A stretch of DNA of 64,000 nt from Janthinobacterium sp. BJB426 (GCF_002735705.1 NZ_PDZL01000022.1:1-64000); one strand, 5' to 3'. Positions 42,720 through 51,488 are shown, counted from the first letter of the stretch. The notes: generated by a model not told the origin, from the letters alone. Translations and numbers: made by a program.

Positions 42720-43336
42720 GGATAGATGGTCATGGTGTCGATGGTATGGGATGCGCCGGCCTGCAACAGCGTGCCGCGCACTTCGATGGTTTCCGCGATC
42801 CACGGATACACGGTCATGACGTCGCCGTGGTACGCGGCAACGCCGGTGTAAACCGTGCCGCGAGTTTCCAGATACAGCGCCAAGCCCGTCATGTGACGGC
42901 TAACGGGTTTGGCGTCGGCAATCAGGCGCTCCATTTCCTGAAACATGGCGTCCGTGATGCCCGTGTCCAGCACGCCCACGTCGAGGCGGAAAGTACCCGG
43001 CACGCCCGGTGGCGTGGTTTGCCACCATTCGGTAATGCGGATCAGATAGCCCAGGGACTCGACCACGCGGCGCACGGCGGCAATCGTGCCCTTGTGCTTG
43101 TGGATGAAGTAGGACGCCTTGATGGTGCCGCGCTTGGTCGATTCGGGCCAGACATCGTCCCAGCGGTCAACGGAACAGGCCCAGGCCAGAAACGGCAGCA
43201 GGGCAACCGGGCAGCGGTCGGCATTCCACAGGTCGCGCAGCGGCACGGGCACGTTGACCAGCTCGGCGCAGGCAACGGCAATGGCACGCTCCAGCGCCGT
43301 GGTGTTGGGCGGAAGGGTGGCCACGTGCTTATTCAT
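42716..43336 (-). CDS. I: Baseplate protein gpI
   Basis: From ATG 43336 the 206-residue product matches P2 gpI (TIGR01634-like): LPPNTTALERAIAVACAELV, PVPLRDLWNADRCPVALLPF and FLAWACSVDRWDDVWPE. It joins the baseplate wedge. It overlaps J by 8 bases upstream and H by 4 downstream, typical of the compact operon. Confidence 0.94.
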   Translation of the reverse strand: MNKHVATLPPNTTALERAIAVACAELVNVPVPLRDLWNADRCPVALLPFLAWACSVDRWDDVWPESTKRGTIKASYFIHKHKGTIAAVRRVVESLGYLIRITEWWQTTPPGVPGTFRLDVGVLDTGITDAMFQEMERLIADAKPVSRHMTGLALYLETRGTVYTGVAAYHGDVMTVYPWIAETIEVRGTLLQAGASHTIDTMTIYP

Positions 43337-44240
43337 CGAGCACCACCACATTCAACTTAATGGCCGTGCAGCGCGCGGCCTGGGTGGCGTTCAGTTCGAT
43401 GTCCGCCGCCGGGCTGGTCAAGACGACCTTGCGCACGCCTTCAACGTGGACGGCGGCGCTGCAGGCGGATCGATAAATGCTGTGGCCCAGCGGGCGGCGC
43501 GGCTGCGAGACGCGCGCGGCGTTGGCGTGCGCGGCGTCCAGCAGAATCGGTACTTCCGGGCCGACGCCGATAAACAAGGTGGCCTCGATCTGGTAATCGA
43601 TGACCTGGGCGGCCTGCACGCTCAAGCGGTCGCCCAGGGGGCGCACTTCCTCGGCATTGAGCGCGCGCGCCACAGTGGCCAGCAGCGCGGCGTCGGCGAT
43701 GCCGGTGTCGTTGTTGGCCAGCACCGTGACGATGACATGCGCCGGCGCGGGGCTGGTGGCGCTGGCGTCCTTGACCTGGCCGTCCGCACTGCGGGCGTGA
43801 AATTCATACGACGCTTTCGGGCCGGCCACGGACAGTCCATCCGGCGCTTCCTGGATGCGCAGGCGGTAGGCGTCGTTGTCTTCCATGACGGCGGCCACGG
43901 GCGGCAGGGCGTTGGGATTTGCCGGCGTGATAACCAGGCGCGCCACGTTGACGTTGGCGCCCAGCTGGTCCAGGTCGCCATCGAGGGCAAACGCCAGCAT
44001 GACGGCCTTGCCGGCCTCGTTGACGCGGTTGCGCAGGATGGTTTCCTGATACGCGTTTTCTTCCAGCAGCTTGGTGGCCGGTTCCGATTCCAGCTCCAGG
44101 AGGGCCGTGACAGCCGCGCGCTCGGCTTCCGGCAGCAGGCTGACCAGGTGCGCCTTGCGCTTGGCCAGAATGGCTTCGAAGTCGAGCACCTCGACCACGC
44201 TGGGCGCCGGCAATTGGGTCAGGTCGATGGGCGTGCTCAT
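43329..44240 (-). CDS. J: Baseplate protein gpJ
   Basis: The 303-residue protein matches baseplate J of P2-like phages: MSTPIDLTQLPAPSVVEVLD, then LRNRVNEAGKAVMLAFALDG and LDQLGANVNVARLVITP. It forms the wedge arm that links the hub to the fibre. The length is as expected (302 in P2). It overlaps W by 4 bases. Confidence 0.95.
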   Translation of the reverse strand: MSTPIDLTQLPAPSVVEVLDFEAILAKRKAHLVSLLPEAERAAVTALLELESEPATKLLEENAYQETILRNRVNEAGKAVMLAFALDGDLDQLGANVNVARLVITPANPNALPPVAAVMEDNDAYRLRIQEAPDGLSVAGPKASYEFHARSADGQVKDASATSPAPAHVIVTVLANNDTGIADAALLATVARALNAEEVRPLGDRLSVQAAQVIDYQIEATLFIGVGPEVPILLDAAHANAARVSQPRRPLGHSIYRSACSAAVHVEGVRKVVLTSPAADIELNATQAARCTAIKLNVVVLDE

Positions 44241-44581
44241 ACGACGCCCCCTTGCTTGACGGGCACGGACAGGGTGATGCCCTGGCCGTTCGCCGTGCCA
44301 TCGAGCAGCAGCGCGATGGCGCCGTCCGTGTCGCGCGTGAGCTGCACGCTGGACAGTTGCAAACGCGGCTCCCAGCGGCGCAGGGCAAAGGCGGTAGCCG
44401 CGTAGATGCGCAACTGCGTGGCGCTGTTCAGTGGCTGGTCGATCAGCTCGGGCACTTCGGAGCCATAGCGGCGGCGGCGGATGCGCGAACCCATGGGCGT
44501 GGTGAGAATGTCGGTCACGGACTGGCGCAGGTGGCCCAGGCCCGTCAGGCTGCGCCCGGTGGCGGCGTGCATGCCCATCAT
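44237..44581 (-). CDS. W: Baseplate protein gpW (gp25-like)
   Basis: From ATG 44581 the product has 114 residues. It has the gp25-type signature: TGLGHLRQSVTDILTTPMGS, SRIRRRRYGSEVPELIDQ and RWEPRLQLSSVQL. P2 gpW is 115 residues. It initiates sheath polymerisation at the baseplate. The ATGATG start overlaps the end of V. Confidence 0.95.
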   Translation of the reverse strand: MMGMHAATGRSLTGLGHLRQSVTDILTTPMGSRIRRRRYGSEVPELIDQPLNSATQLRIYAATAFALRRWEPRLQLSSVQLTRDTDGAIALLLDGTANGQGITLSVPVKQGGVV

Positions 44582-45222
44582 GCTTGCGGCCCGCCCGACT
44601 GGTCGCCGCCGGCCTTGACGCCGCCGTGCGGATGCTTGGCCAGGCTGATGGCGCCGGCCAGCACGTCGTCGCTGGCTTTGATCGTGCCTTGCACGGCCAT
44701 GGCCACGCCGCCAGCGGCGCCGGCCTTGGCGTTCACGCCGCCGTTCAGGCCGGTGGCGCCGTTGACGATCAGGTTTTTCATCACGGTCAGGTCGCCCGTG
44801 CAAATGGTGCTGGGCGCGTTCGACGTCACCTTGTCGGCCGTGATGGTGGCGGTGCCGCCGGGGAGCGTCGCCGTCAGGGCATGGGCCGCGTGGTCGTACT
44901 GCACCACGGCGCCGTCAGGATAGTGCGTGGTGTGGATGCTGTCGCTGGTGTCGGGCGCGTCAAACGCCTGCGAGTACAGCGCCGGCACAATGATGCCGCG
45001 CGTCAGATCGCCGCCGGGGGAAAAGACGATCACTTGTTCGCCGACAGTCGGCGCCGACCAGGTGCGCGTGCTGCCGGCGCGTCGGGTGGCCCATTTCAGC
45101 CATTCGGTGGTGAGTGTCGGCCCCAGCCGCACGCGCGCCTTGGCCCCTTTGACCTCGGCGATGGTGCCAAGGCGGATCAGGTTTTGCAGCAAGCGGAGGA
45201 GGTCGGACAGGTCGGCGTTCAT
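44578..45222 (-). CDS. V: Baseplate spike protein gpV
   Basis: From ATG 45222 the product has 214 residues. An OB-fold N-terminal part (LIRLGTIAEVKGAKARVRL, WSAPTVGEQVIVFSPGGDL) is followed by a beta-helical needle and a Gly-rich end with HPHGGVKAGGD, matching P2 gpV, the membrane-piercing spike. Another ATG nine bases upstream (45231) is equally possible. It leads the V-W-J-I-H operon; a candidate activator site lies about 67 bases upstream. Confidence 0.92.
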   Translation of the reverse strand: MNADLSDLLRLLQNLIRLGTIAEVKGAKARVRLGPTLTTEWLKWATRRAGSTRTWSAPTVGEQVIVFSPGGDLTRGIIVPALYSQAFDAPDTSDSIHTTHYPDGAVVQYDHAAHALTATLPGGTATITADKVTSNAPSTICTGDLTVMKNLIVNGATGLNGGVNAKAGAAGGVAMAVQGTIKASDDVLAGAISLAKHPHGGVKAGGDQSGGPQA

Positions 45223-45288
45223 GCAGTGCATGTTGCCGAAGTCCGCGTGCGGATGCACGCGGGGGCGGGTTGATATAAAGCTTAGTGA

Positions 45289-45304
45289 CTATGGAAGCCA
45301 GCGA
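45289..45304 (-). promoter_or_regulatory. Candidate late-activator site upstream of V
   Basis: CTATGG-N5-AGCGA (written on the + strand) occurs 67 bp before the V start and again at 52399-52414, 75 bp before the O start. Both are in front of late operons, where Ogr-type activators act in P2. The match to the P2 consensus (TGT-N12-ACA) is poor, so assignment to Ogr is tentative. Confidence 0.4.
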
Positions 45305-45458
45305 TACATAAATCCACATTTCCCAAGCAAGGTCAATCTGGCGCGTGACCGATTGAGTCCTCAGTCGACTTCAATTTCTTCCGTCTGACGCTCAATTCCA
45401 TCGACGGGCTTTCATCCCTTGTATCTCTCAAATGCTGTATGTGGCTCGCCTAATTGTC

Positions 45459-46370
45459 TCAGCCGTCGATGGCATGCAGCCAGCTCGGTGGGGACTGTCC
45501 TGAAAATTGCGCAAAAAAACGGATGCCTGCCGCTTGAAGGATGTCAGGCAACTGCCCGGTTAACCTCAAGTTCTCACCAGTAGGGTTAATGCCCTGATTA
45601 CCGCGGGGATCCGGATGTTGCCGCTGCATTAGATCGATCAATATGCCCTTTAATCCGTCCGGATGGTGCATTGGCTTACCAAATTTGCATTTCGAAAGGT
45701 TCCACAGCGCACTCCGGATTGAGGCTTTTTCGGGAAGTGGGATGACCGTATTTTCTGTCCATATACCATTTTCAGCAATGGTTGGACTAGCTACCGTGTA
45801 AGGCGGGTTGGGATAACCTGATGGCGTCACAAGGTTTCGGGCAAGTTCATGCAGAACGCATGTGCTGCCGTATTCGAGAAAGCCGTTAGCAGCAGTGAAG
45901 GGCGGTGCAGGCGGTCGCAAATCAATAAAGAACTCTATAATGGACAACTCATTGGCGACAGTCTTCCACCAGTGCTGTCGGCCTAATTGGTCGGCGAAGT
46001 GCGAGTGGGCTGGTGGTGGTGGGGTATTATATGACCAGATGGCCCTAGGTGTCGCTTTGGATTGTGCTCTATCCATTCCAATAGGTTTAAGAACTTTTGC
46101 CTCGAACAGCATCAGCTTGTACAAATCCAAAGAAGGATCATGTAGCGCGATCAAACCGTCGCAGCCAAACAAAGTTTCTTCGGATTTGTTCAGCGTTTGC
46201 AGGACGGTGAAAGCCGAACCTCCTAGCATTTGCCATTGGTTTTTTGTCGTAGTCAGCCAAGTACTGACGTAATCTTCTTCGCAGACTACTCGGCCATCAA
46301 TTGCATCGAGGCGAGTAGCAACATCGGCTGCATATGCCATGTTCGGCAGCAGAAACAAAGGTAGTGTCAT
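45459..46370 (-). CDS. Cargo protein with a PD-(D/E)xK-like signature
   Basis: The 303-residue protein sits between S and V, where P2 has no gene. Residues about 70-100 read FGCDGLIALHD, then LYKLMLFEAKVLK: an acidic residue on a strand followed by E-x-K on the next, as in PD-(D/E)xK nucleases. The hydrophobic N-terminus (LPLFLLPNMAYAADV) could be a short signal-like stretch, although a buried helix is just as likely. Base composition is less GC-rich than V or S and it has its own AT-rich upstream region (46371-46491). A restriction-like or defence role is inferred; no family is recognised. Confidence 0.5.
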   Translation of the reverse strand: MTLPLFLLPNMAYAADVATRLDAIDGRVVCEEDYVSTWLTTTKNQWQMLGGSAFTVLQTLNKSEETLFGCDGLIALHDPSLDLYKLMLFEAKVLKPIGMDRAQSKATPRAIWSYNTPPPPAHSHFADQLGRQHWWKTVANELSIIEFFIDLRPPAPPFTAANGFLEYGSTCVLHELARNLVTPSGYPNPPYTVASPTIAENGIWTENTVIPLPEKASIRSALWNLSKCKFGKPMHHPDGLKGILIDLMQRQHPDPRGNQGINPTGENLRLTGQLPDILQAAGIRFFAQFSGQSPPSWLHAIDG

Positions 46371-46491
46371 GCCCCTCCCTATATCGTTTATATTTCTTTT
46401 TGGATGACCGCAATTGGCCGGCTGCGATCGGTATCATGTGACTCTAACTCATTTGATAACTAATGTCAGGATAAGTTTGCATTGAAAAAAG

Positions 46492-46959
46492 TTAGCTTTT
46501 TTCTATAAAACGCAGCAGCGATTCGCGTATCAACGTCCGATCCGGCTCACTTAAGCCCAGTATCGGCCGTTCAGGGTACTTGTAGACGGTGCCTCTCTTG
46601 TTTATGCGATCTTCTTCCCCGAACTGGTGAACTCGCGCTATGCGGGCGACACGGCCAACGAAGCCAACTTCGATATGATTGCCGGTTGCCTTAATCTTCA
46701 AAAACTGTGCGGTGCGAATCTTGGCGAACATGGCGGCCTTCTGGCGCTTGATGCGTCCGTTCTTCCCCTTGAATTCCTTGCGTCGCTTGCGCGCCGGGTA
46801 GGCCGCGCCATCCGGCCCCTGCTGCGCCTTGATGCGCTGGGCCTGGCTGCGGCGCAGGTCGATGGCCACCTTGTGATTGATGGCGCGGCGCTGGGTTGGC
46901 TGTAGCTTGGCTAGCAGGGCTCCAGCCCATGCTTCCAGCGCGTGCAGGTCGTCGCTCAT
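46492..46959 (-). CDS. S: Tail completion protein gpS
   Basis: From ATG 46959 the 155-residue product matches P2 gpS: LHALEAWAGALLAKLQPTQR, RRAINHKVAIDLRRSQAQRI and RIARVHQFGEEDRI. gpS and gpR complete the tail for joining to the head. The last part (ERPILGLSEPDRTLIRESLL) is the typical end. It overlaps R by 4 bases. Confidence 0.94.
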   Translation of the reverse strand: MSDDLHALEAWAGALLAKLQPTQRRAINHKVAIDLRRSQAQRIKAQQGPDGAAYPARKRRKEFKGKNGRIKRQKAAMFAKIRTAQFLKIKATGNHIEVGFVGRVARIARVHQFGEEDRINKRGTVYKYPERPILGLSEPDRTLIRESLLRFIEKS

Positions 46960-47444
46960 GCTGTGGCCTCTGGCGTGCGCCATTCCGCCAGCAGGGTCTC
47001 GCCTGCATACAGCTTCCAGAACTCGTCCGCGTAGGCTGGCATGTGCTGTATCTCGGCCAGATGCTTGATGTCCAGACGACCCGCCTCGCCGGTCTTGACG
47101 GCCACGCGTTCGGTCAGGTCCAGCTTGATGGAGATATCGACCGTTTCATGGTTATTAAAATCCACCTCGAAGGCGATACCGTGCTTGCGGGTTTCCTCAT
47201 TGGCCATCAGGTCGAGCTGGTGGACTTTCAGCCAGGCGATCAGGGCCACCATGATGGCGTCGGCGTCGCCCGCGTAGTCGGTGACGATCAGGTTGAGCTT
47301 GAAGCGGTATTCGAAGGAGAGGGAGGCGGTGGCCGACGCCACTACGTTGCCTTCGTCGGCGAAGACTAGCAGGCGGTCGGGGTCGCGCTGCAGCTGGGGA
47401 ATTGCGGCGGCCAGGTGCTGGCGCAGGCTATTCGGTTTGTACAT
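46956..47444 (-). CDS. R: Tail completion protein gpR
   Basis: The 162-residue protein matches P2 gpR: MYKPNSLRQHLAAAIPQLQR, then RLLVFADEGNVVASATASLS and FEYRFKLNLIVTDYAGD. It is required for a stable tail. It starts within the end of the Rz gene (17-bp overlap) and ends over the start of S. Confidence 0.93.
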   Translation of the reverse strand: MYKPNSLRQHLAAAIPQLQRDPDRLLVFADEGNVVASATASLSFEYRFKLNLIVTDYAGDADAIMVALIAWLKVHQLDLMANEETRKHGIAFEVDFNNHETVDISIKLDLTERVAVKTGEAGRLDIKHLAEIQHMPAYADEFWKLYAGETLLAEWRTPEATA

Positions 47445-47940
47445 GGTAGGTGTCTCGCACGGTGTTGTAGGCGTCGATGCAGGCGTTCAGCTGGCGGGTG
47501 GCGTCATCGCCGTCGCCGGCAATGGCGTCAAGAGCTGCCGCAGTCGCTGGGTCAAGTTCGGCGCGCGCCTCAATCCGATGGCCTGCGGCAGCGGAGGTAT
47601 CTGCAGTGGCGGCGCACTGGCCGCTGGCGATGGGGATTGACAGGCGCACAGTGCCGCTGCGCACGTCATTGTTAAAACGGTCACGTTCAGTTTTCGCATG
47701 GGTTTGCTCCTGGGTGAGGTGGTCGGCACGCTGTGCCAGGGCGGCGCCGGCGGCGCGCTCCAGGGTGAGCACGCGGGCCGTGGCCTGGGCCAGTGCGGTG
47801 GCGGCCGTTGTCTTGTTGGTGGACGCCTGCCGCTGCAGTTCGGCGATGCTGGCGTCCTTGCGCCAGCCCTGCGTCGTCCAGCCTGCGATGGCGCCGCACA
47901 GCAGGCAGGCGGCCAGCGGGCGCCAGGTGGTTGTGGTCAT
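47428..47940 (-). CDS. lysB: Rz-like i-spanin (LysB)
   Basis: The 170-residue protein has an N-terminal membrane anchor (RPLAACLLCGAIAGWTT) and a long helical, coiled-coil periplasmic part (AELQRQASTNKTTAATALAQ), the layout of an i-spanin. With the o-spanin encoded inside it, it fuses inner and outer membranes at lysis. It follows the endolysin with a 4-base overlap. Sequence matches DUF2514/Rz-type proteins in pattern rather than residue by residue. Confidence 0.85.
   Translation of the reverse strand: MTTTTWRPLAACLLCGAIAGWTTQGWRKDASIAELQRQASTNKTTAATALAQATARVLTLERAAGAALAQRADHLTQEQTHAKTERDRFNNDVRSGTVRLSIPIASGQCAATADTSAAAGHRIEARAELDPATAAALDAIAGDGDDATRQLNACIDAYNTVRDTYHVQTE
47487..47699 (-). 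CDS. lysC: Rz1-like o-spanin nested in the Rz gene (LysC)
   Basis: A separate frame inside the Rz gene encodes 70 residues from ATG 47699: MRKLNVTVLTMTCAAALCAC with a lipobox (ALCAC), then a Pro-rich stretch (PSPAASAPPLQIPPLPQAI). Nested, Pro-rich outer-membrane lipoproteins in this place are the hallmark of Rz1/LysC o-spanins. It joins Rz across the periplasm for the last step of lysis. Confidence 0.87.
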   Translation of the reverse strand: MRKLNVTVLTMTCAAALCACQSPSPAASAPPLQIPPLPQAIGLRRAPNLTQRLRQLLTPLPATAMTPPAS

Positions 47941-48497
47941 ATGGCCACCCGTTCCTTGATCCAGCCGAACAGAAACCGGCGCTGGCTCTTGTTAGCCTCG
48001 GTGATTTCCAGATAGCGCGCGGCCTGCAGGCCGTTCAAGGCACGCAGCAGCACGGCGGCGCCATCCTGGCCGCGCCATTTCAGGAAGGCGGCCAGCGCGC
48101 CCAGCGACTGCGTGCCCAGGCGGCCATCGACGAACAGGGCTGGGTAGCGCGCCCCCGTGTCGTTGAACCCGTTCAGCCAGCGCTGCAGGAACTCGGCCGC
48201 GCGATGCGGTCCCATGTTGACGCCCGTGTCGATCAGCTCGGCGCCGATGCCGGCATGCAGGGCCAGCACCTGGTCGAACTTGGGTTCCGTGATGTAGCGG
48301 GCCGTATAGATGGCGCGCGCCATCGTCACGGGCAGCTCGCGCATCTGCCCCGTGTAGCCGTTGGCGCGCGCCACGGCCACGGTGACGCCGTAATTGGTTT
48401 CGCCGCCTTTGTCGGCCAGGTCGTTCACATAGCCGCCTTCGGCGCGCAGGATGGCGTCGATGGTGCGCGCGATCAGTGGATTTTCTGTGGTGGCCAT
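47937..48497 (-). CDS. Endolysin, GH108-type N-acetylmuramidase
   Basis: From ATG 48497 the product has 186 residues. RAEGGYVNDLADKGGETNYG contains the conserved EGGY motif with the likely catalytic Glu20, and WLNGFNDTGARYPALFVDGR fits the peptidoglycan-binding C-terminal part of glycoside hydrolase family 108. It cuts the glycan strands of the host wall at lysis. No signal or SAR anchor is seen, so export should need the holin immediately upstream (4-base start overlap). Confidence 0.92.
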   Translation of the reverse strand: MATTENPLIARTIDAILRAEGGYVNDLADKGGETNYGVTVAVARANGYTGQMRELPVTMARAIYTARYITEPKFDQVLALHAGIGAELIDTGVNMGPHRAAEFLQRWLNGFNDTGARYPALFVDGRLGTQSLGALAAFLKWRGQDGAAVLLRALNGLQAARYLEITEANKSQRRFLFGWIKERVAI

Positions 48498-48907
48498 CAG
48501 TGTTCCTTTGCGTCTTTGACCAGCTCGGCGATGTCCTTGTCGCTGCGGCGCTGGAACCACAGGGCCACTGCGCGCGATACCCACCAGCCGGGGGCGCCGA
48601 CGATCAAGTCGATGGCGGACGCGTTGACCATGGCGCCGATGGCCGGGAGCTGGGCGCACAGCAGCTGGTACACGGTGCCGCCCAGCAGGCACGAGAACAC
48701 GCCCGCGCAGGCGAGGCGGGCGACGAATTCGCCTTTGTTGAAGGTGCCGTCGCTGTTCAGCGGGGGCAGCACGATGTACAGCATGGCCGCGCCGACCATG
48801 CCCAGCGCCGCCTTGAAGCCGTACAGTTTGACCAGGGTGGCGAAACCACCAAACGATTCTGCGGACATTGTTTGATACTCCGGGGTGAAGTTAGATAGAT
48901 TTTTCAT
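48497..48907 (-). CDS. Putative holin
   Basis: From ATG 48907 the 136-residue membrane protein has about three hydrophobic segments (KAALGMVGAAMLYIVLPPL, RLACAGVFSCLLGGTVYQLL and IGAMVNASAIDLIVGAPGWW) and a charged C-terminal end (RRSDKDIAELVKDAKEH). Position between tail gene X and the endolysin, with a start/stop overlap, fits a holin that opens the inner membrane. An upstream start at 48943 is possible. The sequence family was not identified with certainty. Confidence 0.75.
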   Translation of the reverse strand: MKNLSNFTPEYQTMSAESFGGFATLVKLYGFKAALGMVGAAMLYIVLPPLNSDGTFNKGEFVARLACAGVFSCLLGGTVYQLLCAQLPAIGAMVNASAIDLIVGAPGWWVSRAVALWFQRRSDKDIAELVKDAKEH

Positions 48908-48933
48908 GAGGGTAAAAATGGTGGATTGCTGCA

Positions 48934-49143
48934 TTAATCCCATAGCTGCACGATGTCCGCGGCCTGGCCCATGCTGGGCGCCGGCTCGGGCAGGGTGACG
49001 ACCAGGCCGGCGGGCAGCACGGCGCCGTGGCGCGCCAGCGCGGGATTCATTTCCAGGGTTTGCTCGACGTATCCCGCACCGTCGCCCAGGTAGCGCCACA
49101 CCAGGGCGTCTACCGTGTCGTGCTGCTGCGTGCGTACCTGCAT
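48934..49143 (-). CDS. X: Tail protein gpX
   Basis: From ATG 49143 the product has 69 residues and the gpX signature QHDTVDALVWRYLGDGAGYV, then TLEMNPALARHGAVLPAGLV with a LysM-like form. P2 gpX is 67 residues. It is a small essential tail protein. Its start overlaps the end of L. Confidence 0.95.
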   Translation of the reverse strand: MQVRTQQHDTVDALVWRYLGDGAGYVEQTLEMNPALARHGAVLPAGLVVTLPEPAPSMGQAADIVQLWD

Positions 49144-49646
49144 CAGATCAGTTCCACGGTCAGGTGCGTGCGCCCGACCATATCGGCGATGGCCCATTGC
49201 GCATTGCGCCGCTGCGCGCCTGGCGCCTCGTCCAGCCATTCCATGCTTTTCTTGTCGCTGACGGACGTGGCCGTGCTGTCGTAGTCGCGGTAACGCTCGA
49301 TCAGATCGGCTTTCGCCGTGCTGTAGACGGCGCGCCGGTACTGCGCCAGCAAGCGGGACTCGCGGTTGATGCGCGTGGCCGGCACGTCCACCAGGGAGGT
49401 GATGCCGGCAGCGGTATGCTGTCCCTGCCAGTCGGCCAGCTCGCGGTTGACCTGCAGGATGGCATCGACCACGGCTTGTACCAGGCGCGCGTCGGTGACG
49501 GTGCCATCCAGGCGCATGGCGTCGCGCATATCGGTGAGCAGGATGTCGGGAAACCAGCCGTCGTTTTCGATGATGCCAAGGACTTGTGCTGGCGGCGCCG
49601 GGGTGGTGCCGGGCGGGATTGACGGGGGCAGGGCCATGAAGGACAT
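49143..49646 (-). CDS. L: Head completion protein gpL
   Basis: Taking ATG 49646 the product has 167 residues; the frame is open to ATG 49685, so about 13 more residues are possible. ENDGWFPDILLTDMRDAMRL, TRINRESRLLAQYRRAVYST and YDSTATSVSDKKSMEW are characteristic of the P2 gpL family. It completes the head and prepares it for tail joining. Sixty bases separate the frame from M. Confidence 0.92.
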   Translation of the reverse strand: MSFMALPPSIPPGTTPAPPAQVLGIIENDGWFPDILLTDMRDAMRLDGTVTDARLVQAVVDAILQVNRELADWQGQHTAAGITSLVDVPATRINRESRLLAQYRRAVYSTAKADLIERYRDYDSTATSVSDKKSMEWLDEAPGAQRRNAQWAIADMVGRTHLTVELI

Positions 49647-49752
49647 ACGGGACGCTTTCAAAATGGGGCGGTGGACGGGGTTCATCAGGCCGAGATTGTT
49701 GCCAATGCGTTGGCCAGAATCCCCCCGTGCCGCCGTGCTGCGGGGGATGCTC

Positions 49753-50469
49753 TTACGCGGAACCGGCCGCGCGCTTGAGGCGCCGCTCCAGCCGTTCCAT
49801 ATCTTTCTTGACGCCGCAGGACTCCGACAGGGAGCGCGCGCGTTTCAGCTGGCCCATGGCCGTTTCCGCCTGCGCCACCAGCGCCGGGGCGATGTCGGTA
49901 TCGTCGGCCTGATCGAGCACGGCGATCATGGCCAGGCCGATGGCCTTGTGCAGCTTGGCACGCGCCTGGTCGGGCGCGTCGCTGGCGGCCGTCAGTTGTT
50001 CCACCTGGCCCAGCACCTGAGCCGCGTGCTGCGGATCGGCGGCCAGCTTGCCGTGCAAATAGCCTTCGGCAAATTCGTCCAGCATCAGCGTGGCGATGTC
50101 GCGGCTGTACGTCTCGGGCAGGGTGAACTTGTGCGCCAGCGCGTATTTGGCCATGACCAGGGCGCGCGCATACTCGCCCGTGTCGATGTGCCACACCAGC
50201 AGGGTGGCAAACACGTCATCCTGGGCGCCCTTGCCGCCGGCCAGCACGCCGTCGATCCACTGCGCGTAATCCGGTAGCAAGGTGGCCTTGACCTCGATCT
50301 TGCGTTCCACGGATTGAATCGACTTCAAGCGCCGCCGGTCGTCGGCCAGCTTGTAGAGCATCATTTCGTAGGCCGTGCCGGTGGTCACGCCCTGCGGCGC
50401 GGCGGCGCCGGCCGTGCGCTCGGCCAGCATGCGTGCGCGGTGGCGCAGGGCGGGGGATTGGTTGGCCAT
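49753..50469 (-). CDS. M: Terminase small subunit gpM
   Basis: The 238-residue protein matches P2 gpM, which recognises cos and provides the nuclease activity in P2-type terminases: SPALRHRARMLAERTAGAAA, ERKIEVKATLLPDYAQWIDG and FATLLVWHIDTGEYARAL. The start overlaps the N stop. The long Ala-rich C-terminus with DMERLERRLKRA is usual. Confidence 0.94.
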   Translation of the reverse strand: MANQSPALRHRARMLAERTAGAAAPQGVTTGTAYEMMLYKLADDRRRLKSIQSVERKIEVKATLLPDYAQWIDGVLAGGKGAQDDVFATLLVWHIDTGEYARALVMAKYALAHKFTLPETYSRDIATLMLDEFAEGYLHGKLAADPQHAAQVLGQVEQLTAASDAPDQARAKLHKAIGLAMIAVLDQADDTDIAPALVAQAETAMGQLKRARSLSESCGVKKDMERLERRLKRAAGSA

Positions 50470-51488
50470 TACTTGTCTTTCAGCTCGATGTTTTCCACCA
50501 GCGCGGCCAGGCCCAGGTCTTCGATCACGTAGGCGTCGTTGGACGACTCGTAGTTCTCGATGCGGTCGCGCTTGGGCACGTCCTCGACGCGGCGGCGGCG
50601 CGCGCCTTCCTGGAAATAGATCGACAGATTGTCGAAGCGGGTAATCAGGATCGCGTTGTCGGGGAAGAAGGGCACGCGCGCCGCTGGCAAGCCGCCAATG
50701 CGTTTCTGGCTGATGATGATGTCGGCCGCCAGGGTTTCCGTGGGCGCCTGCTTGGTGTTGACCAATGGGAAATACTTGTCGTTCAACAGCTTGCGCCCGA
50801 CGATGGCCACCAGATTGGTGTCTTCCTGATACCAGGGATCGAGCAGGTTGACGGCATCGGTGACGGCTGCGTCCAGGTTGGCATAGTCGGCGCCGTCCAC
50901 GTCGCCGATGATGACCTTGCCCGGCATGCCATTGGCCACCAGACCCAGCACGCGCTCGGGCGCCAGCTCGCGCAGGTGCTGCAGCCAGCCCTTGTTCACG
51001 TCCTGCAGCAGCGGGTTGGCGTCCAGATCGGTGTCGGCCATGGCTTTGACGCCATTAAAGCCGATGACGATGCGGTCGAGCGCCTGGCGAGTCAAAATGG
51101 CATTGGCCACGCGCGACTGGAAGTCCTGGAACTTGGCCCAGGCGTCCAGCTTGGCATAGTTCAGATGCGTATCGAAATTGGTTTGTTCGCAGCGGTACTT
51201 CGTGCCGTCCAGGGTGGACAGGTCGCGCGTCTTGCGTTCCTTGTCCTTGGTGTTGGTGCGGCCGGCAATCGGGCCGGAGACGCCCAGGCCCAGCTTTTCG
51301 CCTTCCTGCTCGGTGACGCCGATGATGTTCACTTTCGTCAGGAACTCGCTCGATTCCTGCATTTTCGTTTCCAGCTTTTGCTGCACGCTGGGCGTGACGC
51401 TGAAGGTCTTGGCCACGTTGTCCGTGTCGTTCAGTTGGCCCAGGCGGGTTTCATACTGGCCAAAGACCTGGCGCGTTTGCTTTTTCAT
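50469..51488 (-). CDS. N: Major capsid protein gpN
   Basis: The 339-residue protein matches P2 gpN: TRQVFGQYETRLGQLNDTDN, TKVNIIGVTEQEGEKLGLG and RKTRDLSTLDGTKYRCEQTN. It is the HK97-fold shell protein, processed by the gpO protease in P2. The ribosome site GGAGCACTGATTT precedes ATG. Length is normal. Confidence 0.96.
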   Translation of the reverse strand: MKKQTRQVFGQYETRLGQLNDTDNVAKTFSVTPSVQQKLETKMQESSEFLTKVNIIGVTEQEGEKLGLGVSGPIAGRTNTKDKERKTRDLSTLDGTKYRCEQTNFDTHLNYAKLDAWAKFQDFQSRVANAILTRQALDRIVIGFNGVKAMADTDLDANPLLQDVNKGWLQHLRELAPERVLGLVANGMPGKVIIGDVDGADYANLDAAVTDAVNLLDPWYQEDTNLVAIVGRKLLNDKYFPLVNTKQAPTETLAADIIISQKRIGGLPAARVPFFPDNAILITRFDNLSIYFQEGARRRRVEDVPKRDRIENYESSNDAYVIEDLGLAALVENIELKDK

